64,000 nucleotides of DNA from Halorussus halophilus (lineage in GTDB: Archaea; Halobacteriota; Halobacteria; Halobacteriales; Haladaptataceae), in contig NZ_CP044523.1 in NCBI RefSeq assembly GCF_008831545.1, positions 2,294,001-2,358,000 on the forward strand, in the 5' to 3' direction. Numbering within the stretch: the stretch's first letter is position 1; each line of letters starts with the position of its first letter. The notes below the pieces were generated by a model, which was given only the letters and a program-made list of their open reading frames with translations, searched no databases and had not been told where the DNA came from. Made by a program: the position numbers and the translations under genes. This document shows, piece after piece, positions 1 to 8,267 of this stretch.

Positions 1-137
1 AGGTCGATGGCGTCGTAGTCGTACGTCGGGTCCAGTATGCCCCCACACTCCGGGCAACGATGAGTCGCTTCCTCGGCGTCGAACTGCTCGCCACAGTCCA
101 CGCACCGGAGGCCGTCGAACGCGTCGGTAGTCTCCAT
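1..137 (-). CDS. thrC: Threonine synthase, N-terminal fragment (cut by window edge)
   Basis: The reverse strand reads from an ATG at 135-137 off the left edge and gives 45 residues. They carry a four-cysteine zinc ribbon (CVDCGEQF, then CPECGGILDP) followed by TYDYDAID. This arrangement is typical of the N-terminus of archaeal PLP-dependent threonine synthase, which converts O-phosphohomoserine to threonine in the cytoplasm. The catalytic domain lies outside the window, so the call rests on the leader alone. Other zinc-ribbon PLP enzymes are possible but less likely. Confidence 0.75.
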   Translation of the reverse strand, partial: METTDAFDGLRCVDCGEQFDAEEATHRCPECGGILDPTYDYDAID

Positions 138-281
138 GTGCGGCAGTTACGACCGGAGCGACTAATCCCCTGCTGTTCCGGACTGCTGGTTCGCCCTGTC
201 GTCCCGGGCTATTGGTTCGCCCTGCTGTCCGAGACCGCTGGTTCGGGACGTTTATTATCCCCACCGCAGTTGACAGGACTG

Positions 282-1166
282 ATGAACGACGAATCGAACG
301 CCGCGGCCGCGTTCGGTCTGGTAGCCGACGAGACGCGCCTCTCCATCCTCTGGGCTCTCGGGAGCGCGCCCTACGAGGAGTACGGCAGTTCGTTGCGCTT
401 TTCGGAACTCCGCGAACGCGCCGAGGTCCGCGACAGCGGGAAGTTCAACTACCACCTCCAACAGTTGGTCGGGCCGTTCGTCCGCGAACGCGACGATGGC
501 TATAGCTTGAACTACGCGGGCGAACTGCTGTACCGAACCGTGGTCGCTGGTTTCTTCACCGACGAGGTGGACTTGGAGGGCTTAGAGTCGGACAGTCGCT
601 GTTTGAACTGTGACACGCCGCTCACTGCACGCTACGAAGACAACCGCCTCCGGGTCGCGTGTTCGGACTGCGGCCGCGAGTATCAAGACGTTCCGTTCCC
701 GCCGAGTGCGGTCGAGACGTGGGACGACGATGAGTTGTTGGAGGCCTTCGACCAGTGGGGTCGCCACAACATCCTGCTGTTCAACCGCGGCATCTGCAAG
801 TGGTGTGGCGGGCCGATGCCGGGGGAGTTCGACCGAGTCTCAGATTCCCATCTGACTGGCGAACGCGAGTCGGCGGTCTACGTCGCACGCACATGCGAGA
901 ACTGTCACGGATTCATGTTCACGACACCGGGTGAGAGCGTCTTGAACCATCCCGCAGTCGTCTCGTTCTTCTACGAGCGCGGCATCGACGTGACGACGCG
1001 ACCGCTCTGGGAACTGGATTTCGTCGCTGACGGCGTCCGCGAGGTCCACTCGGAGGACCCGTGGGAGGTCGAAGTCGCCGTCGCTCACGAGGGCGACGAA
1101 CTGCGATTCGTGCTGGACGAGGACATCGAAGTCGTCGAGACGGAACTGCGAGAGGGCGTCGAGTAA
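282..1166 (+). CDS. ArsR-like winged-helix regulator with C-terminal zinc ribbons
   Basis: The protein has 294 residues. The first 80 or so form a winged helix of the ArsR type (AFGLVADETRLSILWALG, then SGKFNYHLQQLVG). The remainder holds Cys pairs that look like zinc ribbons: CLNCDTP with CSDCGREY, and CKWCGGP with CENCHGF. Haloarchaea have a large family of such HTH plus metal-ribbon proteins, mostly without known ligands. The ATG at 282 is preferred to an in-frame ATG at 60 because the upstream 74 codons do not look like haloarchaeal protein and overlap the start of thrC. A TATA-like stretch (tttattatcc) lies at 250-259. Role inferred: transcription regulation. Confidence 0.8.
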   Translation: MNDESNAAAAFGLVADETRLSILWALGSAPYEEYGSSLRFSELRERAEVRDSGKFNYHLQQLVGPFVRERDDGYSLNYAGELLYRTVVAGFFTDEVDLEGLESDSRCLNCDTPLTARYEDNRLRVACSDCGREYQDVPFPPSAVETWDDDELLEAFDQWGRHNILLFNRGICKWCGGPMPGEFDRVSDSHLTGERESAVYVARTCENCHGFMFTTPGESVLNHPAVVSFFYERGIDVTTRPLWELDFVADGVREVHSEDPWEVEVAVAHEGDELRFVLDEDIEVVETELREGVE

Positions 1167-1186
1167 CCGAAGGCGAAGAAACGCAC

Positions 1187-1492
1187 TCAGACGGCGACTT
1201 TGAACAGTATCGCCCCGACGAACGCGACGACGAACGTGAATTGGAGCACGCGCCAGAGCGGCATTCCGAACCAGAACAGCACGGCGAGCGCGGCGACGAG
1301 GACGCCGAAGAAACCGACTGCGACTGCGCGGTTCACTCTTCGGAAGAATCGGGCACGTGCTATCTCCCCGGGGTCGAGCGGCGGTTCTGCGTCGAGTCCC
1401 GCTTCGAAGACGTGCCAGTTCCGGTCGAGAATCGCCCGCGGTATCGAGTAGACGCCCTGCGAGGCGATTCGTTTCTCGACGCCCGGCGTCAT
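1187..1492 (-). CDS. Small two-helix membrane protein
   Basis: The protein has 101 residues: a soluble N-terminal half, then two adjacent hydrophobic segments at about residues 55-75 and 80-100, so the C-terminus ends in the membrane. I recognise no family. It begins 6 bases after the stop of the membrane-protein gene at 1499-2083 on the same strand, so the two are very probably co-transcribed and may work together. Confidence 0.65.
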   Translation of the reverse strand: MTPGVEKRIASQGVYSIPRAILDRNWHVFEAGLDAEPPLDPGEIARARFFRRVNRAVAVGFFGVLVAALAVLFWFGMPLWRVLQFTFVVAFVGAILFKVAV

Positions 1493-1498
1493 CGACAG

Positions 1499-2083
1499 TC
1501 AGAGTAGCGCGTCGTCACCGGTGTTCACGCGGTGGACGCTCGACACCATTCGGAGGTCCAGCTCGCGCCACTGCCCGTATCGGTAAGTTCTGAGCGTCAG
1601 CGACTCGGCGTCGAGTTCGCCCTTCGAACTCAGTGCGCCCGCGAGTGCGTTGCACGCTGCGGCGACGAACAGTAGCTCGAACCAGTACGAGAAAGCCTCG
1701 GACTGCGGCAGTCGGAGTCCGTGCTGGTCGAGCGCGAGCAGGCCGACGCCGAGGAGAAGCGTGATGGCGACGAGTATCGAGGGCCGATACACCGACAGCC
1801 AGTCGCGCAGCAGCCACCACCGCTCATGTGATTCGTCTCGAATCGCCCGCCGGAACCAGAGCCAGAACGACGCCCAGCGAGCGAGCGCGAGGACTAACAC
1901 TGCACCGACTGCCAGCACCCACCGATTCCCTGCGAGCAGGTCAGGGAGGACCAACTGCCCGCCAGCGACGACCCAGAACAAGAGCAGTCCGCCGAGGGAC
2001 CCCTCGGCCAGATAGAGACAGACGCGAATCAGTCGAGACTCTGCGGGGCCGAGTGTCCACGCGTCCTCGCTTTCGGTGGCCAT
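1499..2083 (-). CDS. Membrane protein of unknown function with PH-like tail
   Basis: The protein has 194 residues. There are two pairs of hydrophobic segments (about residues 22-42, 52-75, 100-118 and 125-145). The soluble tail contains LDAESLTLRTYRYGQWRELD, which resembles the beta-strand pattern of bacterial PH-like (bPH2) membrane proteins. The family and function are not recognised. It is the first gene of a probable two-gene unit with the small membrane protein 6 bases downstream. Confidence 0.65.
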   Translation of the reverse strand: MATESEDAWTLGPAESRLIRVCLYLAEGSLGGLLLFWVVAGGQLVLPDLLAGNRWVLAVGAVLVLALARWASFWLWFRRAIRDESHERWWLLRDWLSVYRPSILVAITLLLGVGLLALDQHGLRLPQSEAFSYWFELLFVAAACNALAGALSSKGELDAESLTLRTYRYGQWRELDLRMVSSVHRVNTGDDALL

Positions 2084-2162
2084 CTCTGTCGCTCGCTACA
2101 TAAGTCGGGAAACGCGGGCAAAGGTATGACTCACTTACGTCGCTCCTCGAATGCGTCGGCCG

Positions 2163-2939
2163 CTACTCGAACTCCGGTTCGCGGTCTTCGAGGAACGCCT
2201 CCATCCCCTCGCGCTGGTCGTGCGTGCCGAACATGCCGCTCCAGAGGCGTCGCTCGTAGCGCAGGCCCGCTTGTTGAGTCGTCTCGTGGGACTGATTGAG
2301 TGCTTCTTTCGCCGCCGCCATCGCGTAGTGGGGCTTGGCCGCGAGGTCCGCCGCGAGTTGCGAGACGTGGTCGTCCAGTTGGTCGCCCGCGACGATTTCA
2401 CCGACCAGACCGTGTTCGTGGGCGTCTTGGGCGTCGATGCGCTCGCCGAAGAAGATGAGTCGGCGCGCGACTTCGTCGCCGACGAGTCGCGGGAGTCGCT
2501 GGGTGCCGCCCCAACCGGGGATGATGCCGAGGTCGATTTCGGTCTGGCCGATGATGGCCGACTCGCTGGCGACTCGCAGGTCGCAGGCGAGCGCGAGTTC
2601 ACAGCCGCCGCCGAACGCGTAGCCGTTGATGGCCGCGATGACTGGCGCGGGGAACGTCTCGATTTTGTCGGCGACGCGGTGGCCCAACTCGGCATAGGCT
2701 TGGGCTTCGGGCGTCGAGAGGTCCTGCATGTAGCTGATGTCTGCGCCCGCGACGAAGGCGTCGTCGCCCGCACCTGTGAGAACAACTGCGCGTGCCTCGT
2801 CGTTCTCCGCCTGTTTGAGTGCTTCCTCGATAGCTTCCAAGGTATCGACGTTCAGCGCGTTCAGTCGGTCCGGACGGTCTACGGTGAGCGTGGCGACGCC
2901 TCCCTCCTGTTCGAGCGTGATGGTCTCCCAGTCGGACAT
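2163..2939 (-). CDS. Enoyl-CoA hydratase/isomerase (crotonase) family protein
   Basis: The protein has 258 residues, full length for a crotonase. Oxyanion-hole segments are visible (AGADISYM and NGYAFGGGCELALACD). Both catalytic glutamates expected of a true hydratase are present, one in GGGCEL and one in GQTEIDLG, followed by the family motif PGWGGTQRLPRLVG. It should add water across 2-enoyl-CoA in the cytoplasm, in fatty-acid or branched-chain amino-acid oxidation or in 3-hydroxypropionyl-CoA chemistry. The exact substrate cannot be read from sequence. It is transcribed alone, divergently from the gene at 3018. Confidence 0.9.
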   Translation of the reverse strand: MSDWETITLEQEGGVATLTVDRPDRLNALNVDTLEAIEEALKQAENDEARAVVLTGAGDDAFVAGADISYMQDLSTPEAQAYAELGHRVADKIETFPAPVIAAINGYAFGGGCELALACDLRVASESAIIGQTEIDLGIIPGWGGTQRLPRLVGDEVARRLIFFGERIDAQDAHEHGLVGEIVAGDQLDDHVSQLAADLAAKPHYAMAAAKEALNQSHETTQQAGLRYERRLWSGMFGTHDQREGMEAFLEDREPEFE

Positions 2940-3017
2940 ACCACCGAGGACAACGGCGCGCGGAATAATCCTTCCCTTCCGGAAAGCCGAAATATCACCC
3001 CGCCGTAGCGTCGGCCA

Positions 3018-3518
3018 ATGACTCTCTCTGAGGAAGCCAAAGAGCGGTTGGCGGATTTGGTGGAGCTACAGCCCACGAAGAACGCCGAACTACAGGAGCG
3101 ATGGGACCTCGAAAGCGGGAGCGAGGTCCACCAGTACCTCGAAAACAACCTCAAGGACTACTACTACCGCGACGACAACAGCCTCATCCGCGCGACGAGC
3201 GAGGCGGCCGAGCTAGTGGACGTGGAACCGGGCGTCGAAGCCGACGAAGAGGGTTCGGTTCCCGACGTGATTCGCGTGCCGGAACTCCAGAAGCAGGTGT
3301 TCGAAGTCGTCGCCGGACCGGACGACGAGTCAGAGAGCGTCGTCTCGGTGCTGAACAAGGTGCGCGACCGATTCGACGTGAATCCCGAAGCAGAGGACGT
3401 TCGGAGCGCGCTCCAGAGTCTGCGTCGGAAAGGCGTCGTGGAAGTCGTCTACCGGACGGTACCGACGTTCAAACTGACCGTCGAGCGCGACGAGATTACC
3501 GTCGAAGTCGCGGACTGA
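3018..3518 (+). CDS. Haloarchaeal DUF5797-type protein
   Basis: The protein has 166 acidic residues and no membrane segment. The N-terminus (LSEEAKERLADLVELQPTKN) and the C-terminal stretch VRSALQSLRRKGVVEVVYR look like two small helix-turn-helix or winged-helix units, so DNA binding is possible but unproven. I recall this family as DUF5797, found only in haloarchaea. It is convergent with the gene at 3532-4596, with stop codons 13 bases apart. Confidence 0.75.
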   Translation: MTLSEEAKERLADLVELQPTKNAELQERWDLESGSEVHQYLENNLKDYYYRDDNSLIRATSEAAELVDVEPGVEADEEGSVPDVIRVPELQKQVFEVVAGPDDESESVVSVLNKVRDRFDVNPEAEDVRSALQSLRRKGVVEVVYRTVPTFKLTVERDEITVEVAD

Positions 3519-3531
3519 GACAACTCACCGA

Positions 3532-4596
3532 TTACTCCGACCGCTCGCGTTCTCTCCGCTCCTGCAACAACCGCTGAATCCCTTTTCCGGGGCCGCCCTC
3601 GATAGGCCATCCGTTCGTCCGCCACTGCGGCGGTTCCGGCGCGAATTCCGAACAGGACCCCGAACACTGCCGGTCGGTCTGGTGCCTGCCTTTCGCTGGA
3701 CACCACGGTAGAAGCGCACGCCCGACTCGCTTCAGTTCGAAGTGCCGACAGTCCGGGCGCATCGTGTCGTGGTAGGAGCGCCACCCTTTCTCGAAAGCCC
3801 GCTCGGCGATTGCGAGGCGCTTGTCGGCCTTCCAGTCGGGGTCGGCGTACTCGAAGCGCGCCGCCGAAGCGTCGTACTTTCCGCCGCTCGGGCGTTCAAG
3901 GATGCGTGTGCCGGGGTCCTCGGCCGAGAGGCTTCGGGGGAACCACTCGACCGTCGCGGAGAGGTCGCGGGCGTTCGTGTTGGTTGCGGCTCCTGTCTGG
4001 ACGGATAGAATCCCCGCTTCGACCGGCAGTCGTTCGAGGAGCGCGGGTTCGACGCGCTCGCCCGTCGCACGCGTGGCGACCCACACCTCGTCGGCGAGTC
4101 CCATCGCCACGTCGTACTCGATTTGATTGCCGAGCGCGCGCGCCGCGCTGGCGTCTAGGTCTGGCTTGTTCTCGATAGCGACGATTCGGTCCACCCAGTC
4201 GGGGTACTCCCACTTGCGGCGAATCTGGAGTCGATTGCCGTCCTTGCGCACGTCCAAAATTCCTCGGTCGGCGGCCTGATGAATCGTCTCGCGGACGTAC
4301 CGCCACGGATAGCCGGGATACGGGAGCGCGTCCTGATACCACGCCCACGCTTCGGGTGCGTGCTGGACGACGTGCAGGAGGTCCGAGTCGAGGCGTTGCT
4401 CGCCGAAGTTGCGCCGCTGGCGAAGGCCCTCGGGGTCCGCTTCGAGGACGATGGTGTCCCAACGGCGGCGTTTCGTCCCGAGTTGCCGGGCAACGAGAAC
4501 TGCGTTCGTGGGAGATTCGTCTTCCGGCGGCCAGTGGAGTTCCGCCCACCGGCACGTCTGCAACTCGAAGACGAATTCGGAGTCTCCCTCGTTCAC
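3532..4596 (-). CDS. DUF5787-type protein; possible Fe-S PD-(D/E)XK nuclease
   Basis: The protein has 354 residues. The annotation I recall is DUF5787, function unknown. What is visible: Cys15 near the N-terminus, a winged-helix-like region at about 75-128, then a strand-loop VDRIVAIENKPD whose Asp136, Glu142 and Lys144 have the spacing of a PD-(D/E)XK core, followed by GNQIEYDVAMGLADEVWVAT. Near the C-terminus are Cys283, Cys299, Cys311 and Cys315. One early cysteine plus a late triad around an ExK core recalls the iron-staple nucleases Cas4, AddB and Dna2. A nuclease role is inference only. It stands alone on its strand. Confidence 0.75.
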   Translation of the reverse strand: MNEGDSEFVFELQTCRWAELHWPPEDESPTNAVLVARQLGTKRRRWDTIVLEADPEGLRQRRNFGEQRLDSDLLHVVQHAPEAWAWYQDALPYPGYPWRYVRETIHQAADRGILDVRKDGNRLQIRRKWEYPDWVDRIVAIENKPDLDASAARALGNQIEYDVAMGLADEVWVATRATGERVEPALLERLPVEAGILSVQTGAATNTNARDLSATVEWFPRSLSAEDPGTRILERPSGGKYDASAARFEYADPDWKADKRLAIAERAFEKGWRSYHDTMRPDCRHFELKRVGRALLPWCPAKGRHQTDRQCSGSCSEFAPEPPQWRTNGWPIEGGPGKGIQRLLQERRERERSE

Positions 4597-4716
4597 GGTC
4601 GGCGTTCGAAGTGCGTCAGGGTAAATGGTTCGGACGCCCGACTACGGACCTTGAACGTAGCCGCACTGCTACACAGTCGCTACCCCCGTCGGAAAACGGT
4701 GTTCCGAACGACCTCT

Positions 4717-5154
4717 TCAGAGGTCGCCGTTCTCTTTCTTCTCGTTCAGGAACTCGTGGGCGTCTTCGAGTATCTCGCGCGGGCCGTCCTGCGTGATGGT
4801 GTTTATCGCCTGGTCGTAGTCGCGCCACTGGTGGTCACGGTGTTCGTGGGACAGCTCGGCACTAGCCTCGTAGGACTTGGCGATGAACAGGTGGACCGTC
4901 TTGTGAATCGTGTTGCCGTTGGCTTCGAAGACGTAATCGTAGTCGTCTCTGAAGCCGTCGAGGAGGCGGAAATCTTCGATTCCGGCCTCTTCTTTGACTT
5001 CACGAATCGCTGTTTGCTGTAGCTCTTCCTCGCCCTCCACCCCGCCTTTGGGGAACTCCCAGTCCCCCGGTCGGCTCTTGAGGAGGAGGTATTCTCGACG
5101 ACCACGGGTGTCCCGAAAGAGGATCGCACCCGCGCTCGTTGCATTGACCGTCAT
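4717..5154 (-). CDS. NUDIX hydrolase, diadenosine tetraphosphatase type
   Basis: The protein has 145 residues and is a single NUDIX domain. The full NUDIX box is present at about residues 37-59: GG, then EEL, then REVKEEAGI, matching GX5EX7REUXEEXGU. The N-terminal SAGAILFRDTRGRREYLLLK and the KGGVEGEEE region match the Ap4A hydrolase branch, which splits bis(5'-nucleosyl)-tetraphosphates. Substrate assignment in NUDIX proteins is uncertain. It is divergent from the uS10 paralogue; a TATA-like cttaacg at 5177-5183 on its strand would give a leaderless transcript starting at 5154. Confidence 0.88.
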   Translation of the reverse strand: MTVNATSAGAILFRDTRGRREYLLLKSRPGDWEFPKGGVEGEEELQQTAIREVKEEAGIEDFRLLDGFRDDYDYVFEANGNTIHKTVHLFIAKSYEASAELSHEHRDHQWRDYDQAINTITQDGPREILEDAHEFLNEKKENGDL

Positions 5155-5263
5155 TTACTGGAGTATAAACGGGGGTACGTTAAGAGAATGTCGGACAACT
5201 GCCGTCGTCTGAGAGATTTCGACCTGCCGCCCGAAGCGGCCGACCCCGACCGAAGAGCAGTCG

Positions 5264-5272
5264 ATTTACATA
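5264..5272 (+). promoter_or_regulatory. TATA box of the uS10-like gene
   Basis: The sequence atttacata sits about 40 bases before the ATG at 5311. Transcription would then start near 5295, which excludes an in-frame ATG at 5188 as the start of the protein. Confidence 0.5.
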
Positions 5273-5310
5273 CCTCCACAGAAAAGCAGTACGACACCCA
5301 GTTCCCAGCC

Positions 5311-5637
5311 ATGACCTTCGTCACTAGAATCCGACTCCAGAGCGGGAATCGGCCCGCGCTGGAACGCGTGGTAGAACAGATTCGCTCGACAGCAGAACGA
5401 AAGGGCGCAGAACTTCGCGGCCCGCACTCCGAACCGGCCGAACGCTTGGACGTGCCACTGCACAAGACGACTTCCGGCGACAACTCCAGGACGTTCCGCT
5501 CGTGGGACTATCAGGTGTTCACCCGGCAACTGGAAATCGTCGGCCACAACGACGTCGCGCGCCGCGCCACGGAAATCGACTTCCCGAGCGGCGTCCACGT
5601 CGAAGTCGAGTTGGAACAGGTCGAACAGATGGCCTAG
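5311..5637 (+). CDS. uS10-like ribosomal protein paralogue
   Basis: The protein has 108 residues. MTFVTRIRLQSGNRPALERV, the middle DVPLHKTTSGDNSRTFRSW and the C-terminal FPSGVHVEVELEQVEQ follow the uS10 fold (compare the R-I-x-L-S opening and the PTK loop of RpsJ). It is not in a ribosomal or elongation-factor operon, so it is likely a paralogue, of the type databases call uS10/mL48. It could bind the ribosome or have another role. The ATG at 5311 is chosen from the TATA box at 5264 and because the family begins there. Confidence 0.7.
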   Translation: MTFVTRIRLQSGNRPALERVVEQIRSTAERKGAELRGPHSEPAERLDVPLHKTTSGDNSRTFRSWDYQVFTRQLEIVGHNDVARRATEIDFPSGVHVEVELEQVEQMA

Positions 5638-5743
5638 CGACGGGTCGTTTCTCTTCACGTTCTGCAATTTCGCGTCCGAATGAAGTGTCGAGAAGTATCG
5701 CTGTAGTCGAAGTTTGAGGAGGGACGGTGAACAGTGCGACCAC

Positions 5744-6030
5744 GAACAGCACTATCGCCGAAACCGATGAGACCGCACAGCACCGCGAGGGCCACGTCCT
5801 CGCCAGCCGATTCCTTCGTTCGCTTCGCTCACTCAGTCATCCCTCGAGCGAACATGTCGCGGCATGAAGCACCGTCGGACAAACCGCGTCCGCCGAGCCT
5901 GCACTCGCTTCGCTCGCGCAGACAGCGACCGCACGCGCTGGTTGTTTGGGTAGTTTCGGTAGTTTCTCTCGATTTCAGTTGCAGTCGGCGCGGTGCTGTG
6001 CGGTCTTCTCGGTATCGAGAGTAGCTAGCC
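5744..6030. repeat. MITE-like dispersed element, copy A
   Basis: A 287-bp non-coding element between the uS10-like gene and the amidohydrolase gene. A perfect 16-base inverted repeat pairs 5771-5786 (gaccgcacagcaccgc) with 5990-6005. Outside it, the left edge (gaacagcactatcgccg) and the right edge (gtagctagcc) align as two variants of one terminal repeat. Bases 5744-5772 are identical to 52807-52835 of copy C. Bases 5960-5992 match 50593-50625 of copy B exactly in reverse complement, over 33 bases. I see no open frame of interest and no clear target duplication. The rest of the 5638-6156 gap shows only an AT-richer stretch before the next gene. Confidence 0.8.
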
Positions 6031-6156
6031 ACAACCTATTCGCAACTCTATTTAATTGTGAAATTGCCATCGTCCTCCGAACGTAAACACGACCATTCCC
6101 GGCAATTCCACCCAGACTCTCAAGCACTTATCACCCCCCACAACCACAGGACAGTC

Positions 6157-7440
6157 ATGAGCCAACAGGCGACACGCGACCACCTCGTAGACTTGCGGCG
6201 CGACCTCCACAAACACCCCGAACCCGCGTGGCGGGAGTTCTACACGACCGCCCGAATCGTCGAAGAACTAGAGCGAATCGGCGTGGACGAACTCTACGTC
6301 GGTCCGGACGCCATCAACACCGACGAGCGAATGGCCGTGCCGGACGACGAGGAACTCGACAGCTGGTTCCAGCAGGCGAAAGACGCTGGTGCGAACCCCG
6401 AAACCCTCGACCAACTCGAAGGCGGCTACACGGGCGCAGTCGCAGTCATCGAGCAGGGTGCAGGCCCGACCGTCGGCCTCCGTGTGGACATCGACGGCCT
6501 GCTCCGTGACGAATCGACCGACGAGGACCACGCCCCCGTCGAAGAGGGCTTCCGCTCGGAACACGACGGCGCGATGCACGCTTGCGGGCACGACGCCCAC
6601 GCGACCATCGGCATCGGCACCATCGAGAAAATCAAGGAGAGCGACTTCGAGGGCACGCTGAAGGTGTTCTTCCAACCCGGCGAGGAGATGATAGCCGGGG
6701 GCAAGTCGATGGCCGAGAGCGACCACATCGAAGACGTAGACTACCTGCTCGCTGCGCACATCGGTCTCGACCACCCCACGGGTGAAGTCGTTGCGGGGCT
6801 GGACGGTTTCCTCGCGGTGAGCCACTTCCTCGCGGAGTTCGAGGGCGTCCCCGCCCACGCTGGCGGCCGACCGAACGAGGGCGAGAACGCGATACAGGCG
6901 ATGGCCGCCGCGGTGCAGAACCTGTACTCGATTCCGCGTCACGAGGACGGAGCCACGCGCGTCAACGCCGGAAAAGTCGGCGGCGGCACCGCGACGAACA
7001 TCATCCCCGAACAGGCCCACGTCGAGGGTGAAGTCCGTGGCGAGACGACCGAACTGAAAGACTACATGAAGGAGCGTGCAGACCGCGTTCTGCAAGGGGC
7101 GGCCGACATGCACGGCTGTGAGGTCACGACGACGACCAACGGCGAGGCACCCAGTGCCGAGAGTGACCAGGGTCTCGTGGATATCGTGGGAACCATCGCG
7201 GGCGACACCGACGGCGTCGAGAACGTCGTCGAGCGTGACGAACTCGGCGGGAGCGAGGACGCCACCTATCTGATGCAGGCCGTCCAGAAACAGGGCGGCC
7301 TCGCGGCGTACATCGGCGTCGGGACGGACCACCCCGGTGGCCACCACACCGCGACGTTCGACGTAGACGAAGCGTCGCTGCCAATCGGCATCGACGTACT
7401 CGCAGGTAGCATCGAGCACATCGCAGAGTCGCGGCCGTAG
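6157..7440 (+). CDS. M20-family amidohydrolase, AbgA-like
   Basis: The protein has 427 residues. It carries the M20D signature MHACGHDAHATIGIG (metal-binding Cys/His), FFQPGEEMI with the catalytic Glu pair, and a late GHHTATFDVDE. An insertion after the first 40 residues (VGPDAINTDERMAVPDDEEL) matches the equivalent stretch of E. coli AbgA, the p-aminobenzoyl-glutamate hydrolase subunit, better than indole-acetyl-amino-acid hydrolases. It should split an acyl- or aryl-amino-acid amide in the cytoplasm using two metal ions. The ATG at 6157 is chosen because the conserved domain starts there; 33 upstream in-frame codons look non-coding. No AbgB partner is adjacent. Confidence 0.88.
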   Translation: MSQQATRDHLVDLRRDLHKHPEPAWREFYTTARIVEELERIGVDELYVGPDAINTDERMAVPDDEELDSWFQQAKDAGANPETLDQLEGGYTGAVAVIEQGAGPTVGLRVDIDGLLRDESTDEDHAPVEEGFRSEHDGAMHACGHDAHATIGIGTIEKIKESDFEGTLKVFFQPGEEMIAGGKSMAESDHIEDVDYLLAAHIGLDHPTGEVVAGLDGFLAVSHFLAEFEGVPAHAGGRPNEGENAIQAMAAAVQNLYSIPRHEDGATRVNAGKVGGGTATNIIPEQAHVEGEVRGETTELKDYMKERADRVLQGAADMHGCEVTTTTNGEAPSAESDQGLVDIVGTIAGDTDGVENVVERDELGGSEDATYLMQAVQKQGGLAAYIGVGTDHPGGHHTATFDVDEASLPIGIDVLAGSIEHIAESRP

Positions 7441-7523
7441 AACGTCGCTCCCGAGGACGACGCGAGCGCCTCGGTCAGAGGCACTGTTCGGTGCGAACCT
7501 TTTTTCGCTCGGCGTCGTAGCCC

Positions 7524-8159
7524 GTGAGGATGGTGGGGGAACAACAAGCGGAAGGTTCGCGCCGAGAGACGACCATTCGGTCCGACTCCCTTTCGCGCCG
7601 CGAATTTCTACGAACAGCGGGCGGTGCGACCGGTGCGGCGACGGCCGCCGCCGCGGGAGCGGAAACTGCCACGGCCCAGCAACAGACGACCATCGACATG
7701 ACCGACAGCCTCGTGTTCGACCCCGACGAGACGACGGTGACACCGGGGACGACGGTGACGTGGGAGAACGTCGGGAGCGTCGGCCACTCCGTGACTGCTT
7801 ACGAGGACGAGATACCGGACGGCGCGGAGTACTTCGCCAGCGGCGGATTCGACTCCGAGCAGGCGGCCCGAAACGCGTATCCCGACCCCGGCGAAATCGG
7901 TGGCGGCGAGACGTACCAGCACACTTTCGACGTGGAGGGGACCTACGGTTACTTCTGCATTCCGCACGAAAGTGCAGGGATGGTCGCGGAACTCACCGTT
8001 TCCGCAGACGCGGGCGGTGACGGCGGCGACGGTGAGATGCTTCCGACCCTCCCGAACAGCGCGCTCGTCATCGGAATCGCTACGACCGTTGCGATGGGAT
8101 TCATCGTCGCTCTCGCGTACTTCTTGCTGAAGTACGGCGGCGACTACGAACTCGAATGA
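7524..8159 (+). CDS. Halocyanin-like blue copper protein, Tat-exported and membrane-anchored
   Basis: The protein has 211 residues. A twin-arginine signal (SRREFLRTAGG at about 24-34) with an Ala-rich h-region shows Tat export. The plastocyanin fold follows. Type I copper ligands are visible: His in GSVGHSV, Cys in GYFCIPHE, His in the same motif, and the downstream Met in AGMVAEL. After a Gly/Asp linker a C-terminal membrane helix (SALVIGIATTVAMGFIVALA) anchors it on the outer face. The expected role is one-electron transfer in the respiratory chain. The start could also be the ATG at 7530. It is transcribed alone. Confidence 0.9.
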   Translation: MRMVGEQQAEGSRRETTIRSDSLSRREFLRTAGGATGAATAAAAGAETATAQQQTTIDMTDSLVFDPDETTVTPGTTVTWENVGSVGHSVTAYEDEIPDGAEYFASGGFDSEQAARNAYPDPGEIGGGETYQHTFDVEGTYGYFCIPHESAGMVAELTVSADAGGDGGDGEMLPTLPNSALVIGIATTVAMGFIVALAYFLLKYGGDYELE

Positions 8160-8170
8160 GCCACACTCGT

Positions 8171-8216
8171 GTTAGAACACTAACTGCTTCAATGGAGTTA
8201 CGATGATTTTTTATAT
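8171..8216 (+). promoter_or_regulatory. Promoter region of the HalOD1 gene with a palindrome
   Basis: A T-rich TATA element (ttttttatat) at 8207-8216 lies about 22 bases after an inverted repeat gttag-aaca-ctaac at 8171-8184. The palindrome could be an operator or the tail of the preceding gene. A Shine-Dalgarno-like ggagg at 8253-8257 precedes the chosen ATG at 8268. Confidence 0.45.
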
Positions 8217-8267
8217 GTGGCTGGAGCAAACTTGAGTACTCCGACTGCACATGGAGGCACATTACAG

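Noticed and set aside
5744-6030. Small genes inside the MITE-like copies
   Set aside because: Short open frames exist (for example near 5734-6024) but differ between copies in frame and content, so the conserved part is the DNA structure, not a protein.
6268-7743. Long open frame (491 codons) antisense to the amidohydrolase gene
   Set aside because: High GC leaves antisense frames free of stops. The translated sequence has no haloarchaeal composition or recognisable domain, while the sense strand is a complete M20 protein.
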